DNA of 64,000 nt from Acanthochlamys bracteata (taxonomy: Eukaryota > Streptophyta > Magnoliopsida > Pandanales > Velloziaceae): the NCBI GenBank assembly GCA_019914995.1, contig CM034126.1, positions 12,219,001 to 12,283,000 on the forward strand, written 5' to 3'. A program made the position numbers and the translations under genes. The notes under the pieces are model-generated. The model was not told where the DNA came from and searched no databases. It worked only from the letters and a program-made list of their open reading frames with translations. Numbering within the stretch: position 1 is the first letter of the stretch; each line of letters begins with the position of its first letter. This document shows positions 1-22,753 of the stretch, piece after piece.

Positions 1-697
1 TCAAGAATTGTGTTTTATTCTTTCTCTTTTATATTATAAAAACTGATCAAGGTCTATCAAAATGAAGTAGCTCCAGACATCTTTGAATACAGGGCAAGAA
101 ACATATTGTGTAACAAGAGATGATATGCTCAATCACATTATTGCTGGACATTTAAGAGTTGCAAGGAAATGGACGTAATACACAGGTTGAGCACCCTAGA
201 CAATGTCAAGCATGACAAAGTGGGCAAGGCCAATCTAATTGAATACTCCATCAATCAATAACACAGGCATATCACTAGACGACATACACAGAATCATACT
301 GCCATACATTTAGCACACTACATACTTCTTGACATAAAACTCACATGTTTCTTGACTCATCCATTCAACATTGAAACAACAAGAATAATTGACATGACAA
401 ACAAGTATTAGCTTGCCTAACCGTCACTTGATAAAACTAGACTGACCAGCTCCAGCTGTGCATAAATTGCTATGCTTCTCATCAGGGAAAAGAAAAAAAA
501 AAGGATAAACTGTACACTGCTGAAACTAAGGTAGCCTGCACACTGTAGAAACTAAGGTCACCTGTACACTACTGAAACTAAGGGCAGGCACCAACCCTCC
601 CTAAACCCAGCATTGAACAAGGGTCTACACGCACTTGGGTGTCTTCTTGAAACAAAGCAAGAAAAAATGCAAGTTAAAACAGTCCTTTGCGACAAGA
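1..697. other. Region downstream of the Mpv17 gene, no coding signal
   Basis: I see no convincing coding region here. The stretch next to the Mpv17 stop codon (about 560-697) is probably its 3' UTR, given that gene's minus orientation. The only structure noticed is a small tandem repeat at 512-589, listed separately. Confidence 0.5.
512..589. repeat. Three tandem copies of a 26-bp unit
   Basis: Three head-to-tail copies (512-537, 538-563, 564-589) share the core ACTGNNGAAACTAAGG with a few mismatches per copy. The array lies about 110 bp past the Mpv17 stop codon and may be within its 3' UTR. No function is implied. Confidence 0.8.
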
Positions 698-2731
698 TTA
701 ACTTGCTTTCTGGGAGTTTGCCATGCTTGTGAGGTAGATATTCCACAAGGCACAAAAATTGTTAACCAATGGCTGGTGAGGAAGACAGTAAGTATGAAAT
801 CGACCATGAAAATACAGCTATAGAGCAAAACAAATTTCAAAAAGAAAAAAAGTGTGGAATTTACTAGTTACCTGCAAACGTACAGGGGCAAATCTGTATG
901 TAATGAAGTCACACATTGGCCAATAGACAAGTCCATTTACAAGGGTTGGGATCAAATCTCTCTTCAACCTGGCAGCAATCTCACCAATGCTTTCACCTGA
1001 ATGGCAAATGCATTGAATAGTCAAAAGCAATAAAAGAAACAAGAAGCTGTAAAAAGTAAGAATTACACTAATTGGAGACATCCGTATATTGAAACCATAC
1101 AAACAAAATAAGGGAATTTACAGATTAAAAATAACGTCTTGCAGGTCTCGTGAGTCCACCGATATTAAATAAACCTAGGTTGCTCAGTATCCATAGTAGT
1201 AAAGAGTAATTGACGAGCCATAAAGAGCCTCATATTGCCTTTTATATCTTCCGAGTCTATTACATTAACAGCCTAAGAGCTCCTGAGCTGATAAATAGAC
1301 ATGTTGTTTATAATAATGCCACAAAATCTGGATTTATGAGAATCTGGCAAGAAAGGTTGTCTTTAACACTATATACTAAAACCCAACAAATTAGTCTGAT
1401 TACTATTATGTTATTTCAGCAAGCACCATCATCATCCTTCTAGTTCACGCATCTTAACACCGAATATCAAACAACAGGAAGGTTTTAACAAAATGAAAGA
1501 AAGATAGGCTTAAGCCTAATAGGGACAGACAAAGATGTAATATGCACCACGAATATGTTCCACCGGCAGACAAACTCAATGCCGATGAGCATGCTTTTTG
1601 TACATGAAAAAGGAAACATTGAACTATTCTTATAGCAGTCATGTGGTTTTGGAACTCTTAATCATGGGAAATAGAAGTCTCATATATACCTTGAAGGCCT
1701 GCATTCACAGAGAAGAAGACTGTCGTCATGACAGGCCCATAAATAGCTTGCCCACAGAGCACTTTCTTCAATGCATTGACAAGATCCTGCTTAGGGAAGA
1801 CTCTTGACATGAAATTGAACCATAAATGCAATGTCGGTCCTGAAAGAAATAATCCATAGCCACCCATCCGTAATGTTCTCACCAAATCAAGAGAATCCGG
1901 TGAAGTGATCATCTACGAAGTAAAGAAACAAATATTAAAGCAAGGAACATTACATGATAAAGACACTATGATGCTATCAAGGAAACTCCATGATGGTCAT
2001 CACTGAATGTATCCAACAAATATAAGTGTCATCATTAATCATATAGAGGATGCAAATAAACTGGTACTAGACAATCTAAAATGCAATAAGACATGTACCA
2101 ATGACAGGCACCAGAAGATTAAAAAGACATAACTAGAAAGATGACAACTTTCATTTGAGAGAATAACTCTCTACCTATGTTTCACTCAAAAAACCCTTCA
2201 ACTAGTTAAAGTCATTTCAATTCTCTTTCTACCTTGCTAAAGAAAGTAGTAAAACGTACATATTCGATTTTGTTTTGAAGACAGCAATCATTAGAAACCA
2301 AACAACTACATAATCCAATCAAATACCGACTAAAACTGAAACGGGAGACAAACCTGTGAGGTAATATCGGCGGCGGTGAATATGGTACCGGCTGTAACAC
2401 CTTTCGTCAACACGGGCTTGGTCTCAAGCATGCGGAGGTACCAATTAACAAAACCAGTCTTCGTGGCCGCACCTGCAGTCGCCACATAAGACAAAGACCA
2501 ATTGGACGGAGGAGATTCAGCCGCCGCCGTTTTAAACTTGGTCGACATATTCCTATACGCATAGTTATGCCTCAGTATCGCCGGAGTCGAACTCTTGAAC
2601 GTGCGCCGACCAACCGCCGTGACACTGAAGCTATCTTTCACATGGGTTTGCACGTGCGGCCCTCTCGTATTCGCCATTAACAGCTCCAGAGCTCGCCGGC
2701 CGCCTCCATTGCGAAGAAACCCTCCACTCAT
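698..2731 (-). CDS. Mpv17/PMP22 family organelle membrane protein, four exons, 266 aa
   Basis: Exons on the minus strand are 2731-2354, 1912-1690, 996-872 and 772-698. All junctions are GT-AG and the frame is kept throughout (801 nt). The mature part carries the Mpv17/PMP22 pattern: WYLRMLETKP near residues 97-106, then AADITSQ, LVRTLRMGGYG, GPTLHLWFNF, VYWPMCDFITYRF and a final LVNNFCALWNIYLTS. The family are small four-helix inner-membrane proteins of mitochondria or peroxisomes, such as yeast Sym1 and mammalian Mpv17 and PXMP2, thought to form channels. The first ~90 residues are rich in Arg, Ser and Thr and low in acidic residues, which suggests a mitochondrial presequence (inference). 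The start is the first ATG of the open exon. The gene is divergent from CK2 alpha, with about 740 bp between start codons. The particular subfamily is not resolved. Confidence 0.93.
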
Positions 2732-3126
2732 TTTCAGAAATCTTCCAATTGGAATTTCAAACTTGGGAGAAAATTTTAGGTGAAAAACTTTTCGGGAAAA
2801 AGTTTGATGGTCAACTGATTGAAGCTGAAATGAGAAGGAAGTTACATACTATATACGAGGTAGCGAAGATTTTAGGAGACCAGCATCCCTAATTTGTTGG
2901 GTGCTGATGACGTGGCATGCAAGAGGAAAAGCGTTAACAGTTGTAGAGAAACTCTAGTTGGGTTCGAGTCAACGACGTTAATCATAGGACAATAATATAA
3001 TGCATTAGAAATAATTGTCTAATTTATTTCGTAATTGCTAGAAAACAATAAGAAATTTTTATATGTTTTGTTATTCCTATTCTCTCCCTCTTTCTTTGTT
3101 ATTTTCTTTTTCATGAAAGAATCTGA

Positions 3127-11622
<8,496 letters not shown>

Positions 11623-13538
11623 TAACCAAGCCTCCTGCAGAATTGAAACTTGGTTATTGTTACTTCTGTATGATAGCTAACATTTGTTAGCCGGCAGTTG
11701 TTATTATGTGTGCTTGTTTTCCATTTGCATACTGCAAATTCTAGAAATTGTTAACATATTGTACTCAAGTAACATACTCTGATTAATTGTGATTATTAGT
11801 CTGTGAATGATTTGGTCCAATGGAATTGTTCTTTTCGGAATTGGAAACAAAATATGAATTTCTCAACTTTGATAGACCCCACGAAGGCCTACTATAATAA
11901 GATTTTAATGGTCGTCATTTCCAGTTAACAAAAAGTAGTTGCTGTTTTGAACTTCTGATATTTCATTCGTTGGTAATTATGATGTCCATATATCCCTTGG
12001 TGCATTACGAATGCCAAAAAGTGCATCCATAGTACTCTTTAATAGCTGCAGGTTTATATTACTTAGATGCACCTCTTCCTTTTCGTGTGAAAATAATAAC
12101 TTCAGTATTCAATACTTCGGTTGAGTATTTCACACAATTATGTCCTTGAAAATCAAGTAGGGCTTCAATTGTTTTCTCCACGAAGTCGGTACCCGTTAAG
12201 TAAGACTCAATATACTTCATTCCAGTATACAGGAATAACAGCTTGTAGTCTTATTCGCTGTAGGATAAAATCGTTCTACATGGAATTTCTTTAGTTGCAA
12301 AGGTGGCTCATACGCAAAATCCTCTTCTATCAAATACTATCAATTAATATAGTCACTTGTTCAGCAGAATGTCTATGGATAAACTATCCTTCATGTCATC
12401 TCTGGTACGTCTCCTCCTTTACAAGCTTTGGCCATCTCTCAGTAACTCAAAACTCCGACAAATTGTTCCAAGGCTGCAATGGGTTCCTTTCAGTCAACAA
12501 CCAAAGTCATAACGGATGAGTCCTTGCAACTCTGAACCATTAAGTCTGCCATTGTCATTAAAACTGAGACGAGAACAACATTCACTTCAAATAAGCTTTC
12601 AAGGAACGAGAAAAAGAAAGACCAAACAATAGTCAACTAACAGCCAGAAGCACTCATAAAATCTAGCCACTTAAAGCTAGAGTAAAAAGTGCTTTTTTCC
12701 TCACTAATCAAAATAAGTCATAACACTAACATTATTTTAGTTGATAAAATGATAACAAATGGAAGGGCTAACATTGAACTAAATTTGACGCTTGAGGGAC
12801 CAAGGCTGTACATTTTTCACTCAAGAGACCATTGGCATCAACTTGCTTCCACTTTAGGGACTGGACGGTATTTAACCTTACTGAATATGTTCTTCATCTA
12901 TTTCCACTCAAAATCTAACTCCACTTTAACATTGAAATAATCTTTGCTTAACCCTGCTTTCGACCAACCAACCCTTAACTCCTTATGCACCATCTCCTAT
13001 CAGCAGCCTCCCACATGACGCAATTCTATAGTGCCTGCCACCATAGAAGCACCTTCGCTTGACATCTTCATTCTTATCAACACAAACATTCAAGCTCAAC
13101 AAAATTAAGGAAGCATTCTAACAACACATACTTAACCTAGCAAAGCTAAAAAGTTAACTGACATTTTAGTTCAAAATAAGAACAAAATGCTACAGGCAAA
13201 ACTAGTCCCTATGCGATTAATCCTAGATTCCAAGAACAAGCTGATCAAACAAAAACACAATTATACAAATAACATGAACAAAAGTAAGCCGTGCTCTCAA
13301 TATCTTCACCAGCAACACCATCAATTTTGATAAACAACCCCCAAATGAAACCATCGCAATTTGACAAGGCATACTACTGCAAAATGCTCACTAAAAAGTT
13401 GTCCTATTGTCTACTCATCACCTATTCCTCCAAGAAAACCAACTTATTCAGCTCCATAAACAGATCTACGACAATGTCACAAGCTACAACTGTCAAACTT
13501 AATTAATTACAAACTAGTTGTTAAGTGAATGGAATTAC
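11623..13538. other. Intergenic region without recognised genes
   Basis: This interval covers the CK2 alpha 3' UTR and then about 1.7 kb of unassigned sequence. I searched its minus strand for the Cys/His exon expected for the At2g23090-like remnant that ends at 13539 and did not find it. Short open frames (for example 12295-12519 and 12689-12940) show no family motif or splice support. Confidence 0.5.
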
Positions 13539-13715
13539 CTGGATAGTCATTGCCTTCTTGTTCGTTTCCAGCCGGACTTGTTAAAAAAAGAAAAGGGGGA
13601 TAATAAAAAAGAAAAGAGAAATTGAGAGAGATGGAGGGGAACCTTTCGGCGGCTTTTTGTTTCTCCATGTTGCGCTCGTGTCCCGTCTTAGATTTCTGAC
13701 CGTTGCGGCTCCCAT
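13539..13715 (-). pseudogene. Remnant of an At2g23090-like small zinc-binding protein gene
   Basis: Two short exon-like pieces lie on the minus strand. Piece 1 (13715-13643) encodes NGQKSK..HERNMEKQKAAE in one frame, and piece 2 (13576-13539) encodes LETNKKAMTIQ. Both match the start of the small plant family typified by At2g23090 (MGGGNGQK...EKQKAA...LETNKKAM.IQ, followed by a Cys/His exon). The ATG at 13715 is not in frame with the homologous part of piece 1, implying a one-base loss just after the start. Joining the pieces at GT (13642-13641) and AG (13578-13577) brings piece 2 back into frame with that ATG, so most of exon 1 would be read out of frame. The expected third exon (CKVCMQTF...HAEAKHP) was not found down to the CK2 gene. 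A decayed copy is the simplest reading. Confidence 0.55.
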
Positions 13716-13725
13716 CGCCGGTCAC

Positions 13726-14455
13726 CGATCTCTCGCCTTCTCTCTCTCTTGTTCTCGAATCTCTTCACTGTACCGATCTAGCTTTTTCTCTATCTTTCCG
13801 TTTGCTTTTATGTAGCGAACTTGTGATTGTTAATCAATGATCAGACAAGGGTCATAATGGTTTTCCTTCAGGGAAGAAGAACGGAGAAGGAAGTGTTACT
13901 CGGTGGCCAGCTACGGAGTGTCATTGCTATGTCCAATTTCTGTTATTCATCTTTTGTTATCTCGTTCGATATCAACTTTACCAAGTTTGTACGGTTTGTC
14001 TTTTGATGGTAAGAACCAACATTCCATAACAATCACAAGGACAACAATGAACGAGAAAAGCAAATAGCTAAGTGTTTTCTGAAACCAGTTTTCTCCTAAT
14101 CACAAAGTGACGTAACCAGAATTAAGAGGCAAGCGCCAAAGTCTGAGTTTCTTAGACCAGAGAGTATTTGTAGGATTATATACATATAGAGACTTAAAGA
14201 ATAGACAAACTATTGTAGGCAATTTGTAGCCGTTGTTATAATGTATTTCTGTTTCACAACAAGAGAAAAATCTCACGAGTAAAAACAGGCTACACATCCC
14301 TTACTGTCAGAATGAAAAGTATAAACAAGATCTGAGACATGCTCCGGATTTTCCGCATATAGTTATTGAAATGCAAGTATTGTTTAGCAATATCAAGATC
14401 ACATCAGGCATATGTAAATGTTATATTTCTAATCCATGTCTCTATTTGTCTGATA
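13726..14455. other. Intergenic region, probably UTR and promoter sequence
   Basis: About 730 bp between the At2g23090-like remnant (minus) and the end of the Ub-RUB gene (minus). The CT-rich part at 13730-13800 looks like the old promoter or leader of the remnant, and the part just below 14456 is the Ub-RUB 3' UTR. No other gene is seen. Confidence 0.45.
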
Positions 14456-17326
<2,871 letters not shown>

Positions 17327-17787
17327 CGTTCTTTCTCTCTGTGCGTCTCCGCTGCTGAAAAACCTCTCCAACGAAAACCATCTCCGTTGAGGATTTTATT
17401 TAAAGCTTATAACTTAGTAACTATTTCAATTCTTGTAAAGTTTAAAATTTTATTGAAGAAAAATAATAATAAATTCCATGCTGGCAACTGTCTGAGGTTG
17501 AACACTAACCAGAACGAGCCGCAATCTGCTAACCACGTTGCAAGCCTAAGTTCAACACTCGCCAATTGTAGTCCACATAATCCGGCCCATGTACAAGGCC
17601 CATGTACTAATCTTTCAATCAAATAGAAAAACTATTCAATTACTATTTTTAAAGTATAACTAGTGTAATATTTTGTGGTGTATAAGAATTAAAGAAACAA
17701 ATTCCTTGAAATTGTTTTTTTTTATCTGGTTCAGTACAGTTCCTTGCATTTAAAAGATAGATACAAAGTTATCTAATACTCTATGCA
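17327..17787. promoter_or_regulatory. Shared divergent promoter region of Ub-RUB and CGLD27
   Basis: Only 461 bp separate the two divergent start codons, so both core promoters and leaders lie here. No textbook TATA box was picked out with confidence. Part of the interval must be the Ub-RUB leader, because the ATG is preceded by CT-rich sequence on the minus strand. Confidence 0.6.
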
Positions 17788-20185
17788 ATGCTCAAGCTTC
17801 AATTTTGCAGCAATTCAATTGGAGATGGGAGGTTTGTAACAGTTTCAAAGGCCTACAAGAGTCCGTCTTGGGGAAATGTCGGAGTTGAGAAATGGAAGCT
17901 GTGTAAGGCACCAGTATTGAGGCCTATCACCATTGCAGGAGCATTAAAAGATGAAGCTGAGAGTGGTAGAGGAGGTGGATTGTCTGGGCAGAGTTGGGAT
18001 CCTGGGTTGGAAATTCAAGTGCCGTTCGAGCAGAGGCCGGTGAGTTCCACTCAATTTTGTCAGTTAATTTGTGAGAAACTTGCTCGAATACGCCATTAAT
18101 TTAGTCATGGAAAACTAATGTGGTAATAATTTGGATTCCAGTTACCATTCCATGAAAGCTTTTTTCTGTTCTCCGATTTCTTTTGGTGACTAAAAGTAAT
18201 TAGATTGAAAAGCCAGTCAAACAATTCTAGGTGCTTTTGTAATAATTAGTTTTAGTTTTTACAAAATAAAATTTTCGATGAGAGTTGCTTGTTCAAGTTT
18301 TGAGTATATTTAAAAACCTGTTAATTTTGTTGAATTCTAGTTTAAATTTTACTATACCACTCATCGAGCCTTGAAATTTCTTTTACATATTCACTTTATG
18401 TACATATTCGCTTTCACAAAATCATAACATTTTTTAAAACCTGTTAATTTTGTTGAATTCCTTATGACTACTTAATCATGAAAAATGTTGTGACGATACT
18501 AATATCATAGGCCACATTTATCAAACAATTTTGTCTGTGAAGTCATGTTTGTTCCTCTAGTTTCTGCATTAACATATTCAAGCTTCTCATAGGTAAATGA
18601 GTACTCATCCCTGAAGGATGGAATTTTTTACTCATGGGGTGAACTAAGCCCTGGTCCATTCTTTGTACGGGTCGGTAGCTTGTGGTTGCTATCATTTGCA
18701 GCACTAGGAGCACCCATTGCAGCAGCAAGCTTTAACCCTTCCAAGGTAAATTGTACCATCAAACAATTTTACCATTGTGCATAAAGTTATCCTTAATTTC
18801 CATGTACACATAGATGTGTGTTAGTGATTCATTGCATCCTCAGGATCCATTGAGATTTGTATTAGCTGCTGGGACTGGAGCTACGCTACTGGTTTCCCTC
18901 ATCCTACTGAGAATATACCTGGTACTATATAGTCTTCATTATGCAGAAAGTACTTCATGCTCTTAATCTTGAGTATCCATGTCAAAATCGGTGAGTTGAT
19001 CTAATAATGCTTTAATTTTATTTTAAATTACCTGAATTCATCCATCATAGGGATGGAGTTATGTTGGTGATAGACTATTATCAGCTGTAATACCTTATGA
19101 GGAGACTGGATGGTATGACGGGCAAATATGGGTAAAACCACCAGAGGTCAGTAAACAATGTTTGGTTAAAACTTAACAAATAGAGTAGTTGCAGCAAAGA
19201 GTTAACTGTGAAGCAGCACCCAGTTTTACCAGACTGTTATTCAACTGAAATGTTTTTTCATGACATGTGGATTAATGCCTATCTATTGATAACAGAACCT
19301 TGTAAATGTTTACTGAAATAAGCATGCCTACTTACCAGTAAGATGTCCGGGACATGTTGTGAGCATGCCTACTGAAATGTTTACTGAAGTCAGTATGCCT
19401 ACTTACCCAGTTTTACTGACTGTTATTCAACTGAAAATGTTTTTTCCTGACATGTAGATTAGTGTCTATTATGTTATTGTAAATGTTTACTGAAATGAAC
19501 CATGCCTACTTACCAAATAGAGTAGAGCTGTGAGTCTTACTGATTTTACTTGTTCAGGTATTGGCGCGTGATCGGCTTCTGGGCTCATACAAGGTATCTT
19601 ATCCTACTTGACTATTTCAGTTCATAAAGAAAACGATCTACAACAGCATAGAGATATACGCGTACTCTGCATAGGCATATATGTCTTGTTTCATGTTTCA
19701 TACTTATATATTCAATGCAGATGCAAATATCAGTTTGAAAATTTTACGGCTGTGTATCAGGTGAAGCCAGTGATCAGGATGTTGAAAAGAACGTTAGTAG
19801 GAACAGGAGTGCTGCTTGTTACTGCTGTGTCACTCTTCATCTTTGCAACCCCAGTTGAGGATTTCGTGGACTCCATGTTTGAAACAAACAATAATTCAGC
19901 TCTATCATCAACTTCAAAAACCAAATCCAACTTGCGGTAAGCAGCTGCAACCGAAGCTTAAAACTTTTCTGTAAACTTCTAATGTAAATTAACAACTTAT
20001 AGTTTCATTGTGATTTTAACAGGAGAGAAGAACTGCTAAGACTGCCAGTAGAAGTGAAAGATGATAATGAATTAGCAGCTGCTGCGGCGGAGGCTGCTGA
20101 TGGAAGACCAGTTTACTGCAGAGATCGTTATTACCGTGCATTAGCAGGTGGTCAGTACTGCAAGTGGGACGATTTACTTAACTAG
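17788..20185 (+). CDS. CGLD27: CGLD27-like chloroplast membrane protein (DUF1230), seven exons, 317 aa
   Basis: Exons: 17788-18039, 18593-18745, 18844-18921, 19051-19146, 19558-19593, 19761-19936 and 20023-20185. All junctions are GT-AG and in frame (954 nt). Residues 1-~60 are Ser/Lys/Arg rich and fit a chloroplast transit peptide. The DUF1230 core begins VPFEQRPVNEYSSLKD and contains YSWGELSPGPFF and GWSYVGDRLLSAVIPYEETGWYDGQ. Three hydrophobic segments (about 113-130, 139-160 and 216-235) suggest a thylakoid or envelope membrane protein. The tail ends with RPVYCRDRYYRALAGGQYCKWDDLL, shared with the family. CGLD27 is conserved in green plants and diatoms and has been linked to photosynthetic fitness under iron limitation; the molecular function is unknown. 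Intron 4 holds a duplicated ~187-bp segment. Confidence 0.93.
19219..19530. repeat. Tandem duplication (period about 187 bp) inside CGLD27 intron 4
   Basis: The segment starting CCCAGTTTTACC at 19219 recurs from 19406 as CCCAGTTTTACTGACTG. It is followed in both by TTATTCAACTGAAA, a GACATGT(G/A)GATTA word, TGTAAATGTTTACTGAAAT and CATGCCTACTTACC. A shorter extra copy of the last words lies at 19365-19405. Confidence 0.75.
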
Positions 20186-20896
20186 GAGAATTAAAATTTA
20201 TGCTAAACTGTAAGAAAATCCTTCTACAAAAATTTGGCAAAAAGGTCTATACATGTAATTTTGCTGCTTTTCAATTATATTTGTCTCGCCTATTTATGAG
20301 TTGAATGCATAGAAATTTCATTCAAGAATGTTTTTACTTGATTCATAAAGTCATCTAAAAATCAGAAACGGAAGGTCATCCATTTTCATAGAACATTTCA
20401 ATTGAAGTTCTTCTGTCACTGCAATTGTTCTTTATATAACCGAAGGCACACCCTCATCAATGGAAAATTTTCAGCATCTGCTTTAGTTAACATGTATTGA
20501 ACTTATTCCTTCTAATGAACACGACTAAAGCAACAGAAATAAGATGCTTACTTCCATTTAACAATGAAACCTGTAACAATCAGAAAAAGTTTACTAAGAG
20601 GCAAAAACAGCAGCCGCAAGAACAAAATAGGGGCAAGATGCTTCAATAATTGCGCATGAGAATTTTTCTATATTGCAAGTACTGCACTAGCTAGTTGTTC
20701 TTTCTTCCACTTCATACGACTGATTAACGAACGTAGTACCCTTCAGATTATCAGAATCTGATTCCACATTAATGAAAAGCTTTAGTTTATATATACTTTT
20801 AGCTTAGTCTATATAAAGGATCAAGTTAAATAAGAGAAGATTGCTTTAGCAAGTGAAATAAAGTAGAAAGAAAGAAGAGGCGAGTGTGAACTGTAT
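20186..20896. promoter_or_regulatory. CGLD27 3' flank and LEA gene promoter with TATA box
   Basis: The 711-bp interval contains the CGLD27 3' UTR and the upstream region of the LEA-like gene. A good TATA box, TATATAAA, lies at 20810-20817, about 80 bp before the ATG at 20897, which fits a short leader. No other gene is visible. Confidence 0.6.
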
Positions 20897-22140
20897 ATGC
20901 CTCTGAAAATTACAGGAAGAAGCATGCTTGGAGGGCAGTACAGCAGAATGATTATCAGGTAGAAATGTTCATCTTCGTTTCTATATCTTTGTCATGCAAG
21001 GTATGGTTATCATACTTATACAATTTTTTTTTTCTTTGGGAGGAAAACAATACTTTGAACAAACTTTTAGAAGTATACTATAAAAAAACAAGGTAATGTG
21101 GATGTTTAGGGGCGTTTTACCCATATTTCAAAAACGCACCCCACTGTCCACCATGAAAATATATTTTTTATAGATATGAATGAATTGTATGCCATAAATT
21201 ATTTTATTTTTTTAAGCTAAAGAAAGATAAATTTGTTTTGTGAAAAGTCACGCCAATTTGTTTTTATAAAAAGCGTTCTATTTTCAGCAATTCCAAACGA
21301 CCCAATATGTATGTCAGGTGCGGCCGCAAGATTTCACTGTCATATGAAGTCAATGAAATCGACAAGAAAATTCCTGGAAAACTATTTGAGCATTAGAAAG
21401 TCCAACTTGAGGTTGATTATAATGAATTGACCTCATGAGAGATTTAAGTTGAAGATAAATTGTATACTGCTTTCTCATTACAAGATAATTAGTTGCAGCT
21501 CTTTCATTCCCACATACCTTAAATAATTCTTAATCTAATCAGAAATCCACCATTCTTTTAAAATCCTGAAAAAAACTTTCGCACAAAACAGGAGAGGAAC
21601 GCAAGATAACAAGATAATTAGTTGCAGCTCTTTCATTCCCACTTATGTTAAACAATTCCTAATCTAATCAGAAATCCACCATTCTTTTATAATCCTGAAA
21701 ACAACTTTTGCACAAATCAGGATAGGATTATTAAAGCAAAAAAGTATAAATAGACAAATCTCACGTGTTTGCCATTATCAGCAATGAATAGCAATCTTCT
21801 GCTCTGTCAATGCATGTCAATGAATAACCATAATGATTATTTTTAATGAAAATTTAGAGAGGTGCCGCGTACAAAATGGATCCACAACTACAACTCCAAA
21901 GACGAATTCGCAAATAAGAAGGATCATGGAAACAAAGGGAACAAACGGAGCGTGAAGTTTGAAGATTCATATTGGGTGCCCCATCCAAAGACAGGGATTT
22001 ACTACCCAAAAGGGTATGAATGGGTAATGGAAGATGTTCCTAAAGGTTCCTCTTTGTTTCCACAAACGTATTGGCTTAGGAGCTTGGAAGGTGTTGATGA
22101 TCCTTCAACTCCAATTGATCATCTTTTGCGAACAATGTAA
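20897..22140 (+). CDS. Small LEA_3 / SAG21-like protein, two exons, 114 aa
   Basis: Exon 1 (20897-20958) begins MPLKITGRSMLGGQYSRM, a short basic, non-acidic start typical of mitochondrial presequences. Exon 2 (21858-22140) is joined GT-AG in frame (345 nt). The product is hydrophilic and has the LEA_3-type tail: YWVPHPKTGIYYPKGYEW around residues 64-81, then EDVPKGSS, QTYWLRSLEGVDDP and a short end. SAG21/LEA5-type proteins are small, stress- and senescence-induced, and at least some are mitochondrial. Exon 2 opens with GTG, not ATG, at the point where its long open frame begins, so exon 1 is needed to give a start codon. The intron (899 bp) contains a 129-bp tandem duplication. The role is inferred from the family. 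Confidence 0.8.
21480..21735. repeat. 129-bp tandem duplication in the LEA gene intron
   Basis: Two adjacent copies begin ACAAGATAATTAGTTGCAGC at about 21480 and 21609. Both run through CTTTCATTCCCAC, TAATCTAATCAGAAATCC, ACCATTCTTTTA and the AGGA(G/T)AGGA region with roughly 90% identity by eye. They lie within 400 bp upstream of the splice acceptor at 21857. Confidence 0.85.
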
Positions 22141-22753
22141 TTACATATCTCTCCCATGTAATTTTGGAAGCATAATTGCTGGAACGGTTATTATTAATAA
22201 AGAGGAGTCAAAGAGAAGACCTTTGTCTTTGTGTTGAATCTTCAGAGTACACACTGTTAGACTTCATATAATACTATTAATATATAAATTGTTATTGAAT
22301 CAATTAATTTGAGCATACAGCTTCAGCTTCAATCATAGAAGCGGGCTTTTTCTTTCTTTTTACTCATGGAATCAAATTTTTTTATTTAAATTTTTTTTAT
22401 TTCAGTTCAGTTTGATTCAGTCAAATTTTTCTATAAACTGAAACTATCTGAACCGGGTTGATTTTCCGGTTCGGTTTAACTTATTATGATGATGATGTGA
22501 CAGTTCACCACCGTGTTTCCTTTTTATTTTTTTGGGGAGGATTTTCGCGAGTTGCGTCGGCGTCTCAACTGCCACTCCGTCGCCTTCGACTTTCTTCTCG
22601 AAGCCTCCTCTCTCTCAACAACAATCACGCTATAACAAATCTCTCAAACAACAACAACAACAACAACAATCCTTCCTTCCTTCCTTCCTTCCTTTCTCTC
22701 TATCTATCTCGCAAAAATTTCTAATCAAGAGACTGTTTAGATAAAGATTTATC
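22141..22753. promoter_or_regulatory. Intergenic region with the promoter and leader of the syntaxin-like gene
   Basis: The 613-bp interval covers the LEA 3' UTR and the 5' region of the next gene. From about 22550 it is CT-rich with a CAA run (about 22648-22668) and a TTCC/TATC microsatellite (about 22672-22711), typical of a plant 5' leader. Overlapping open frames there (22458-22744) are low-complexity and not treated as genes. Confidence 0.5.

Noticed and set aside
17327..17371. Fifteen-residue upstream extension of the ubiquitin-RUB ORF
   Set aside because: The first codon at 17371 is TTG, not ATG. The canonical MQIF start at 17326 is the first ATG in frame.
22458..22744. Overlapping Ser/Gln/Asn-rich frames
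   Set aside because: They come from the CAA and TTCC microsatellites in the leader of the syntaxin-like gene.
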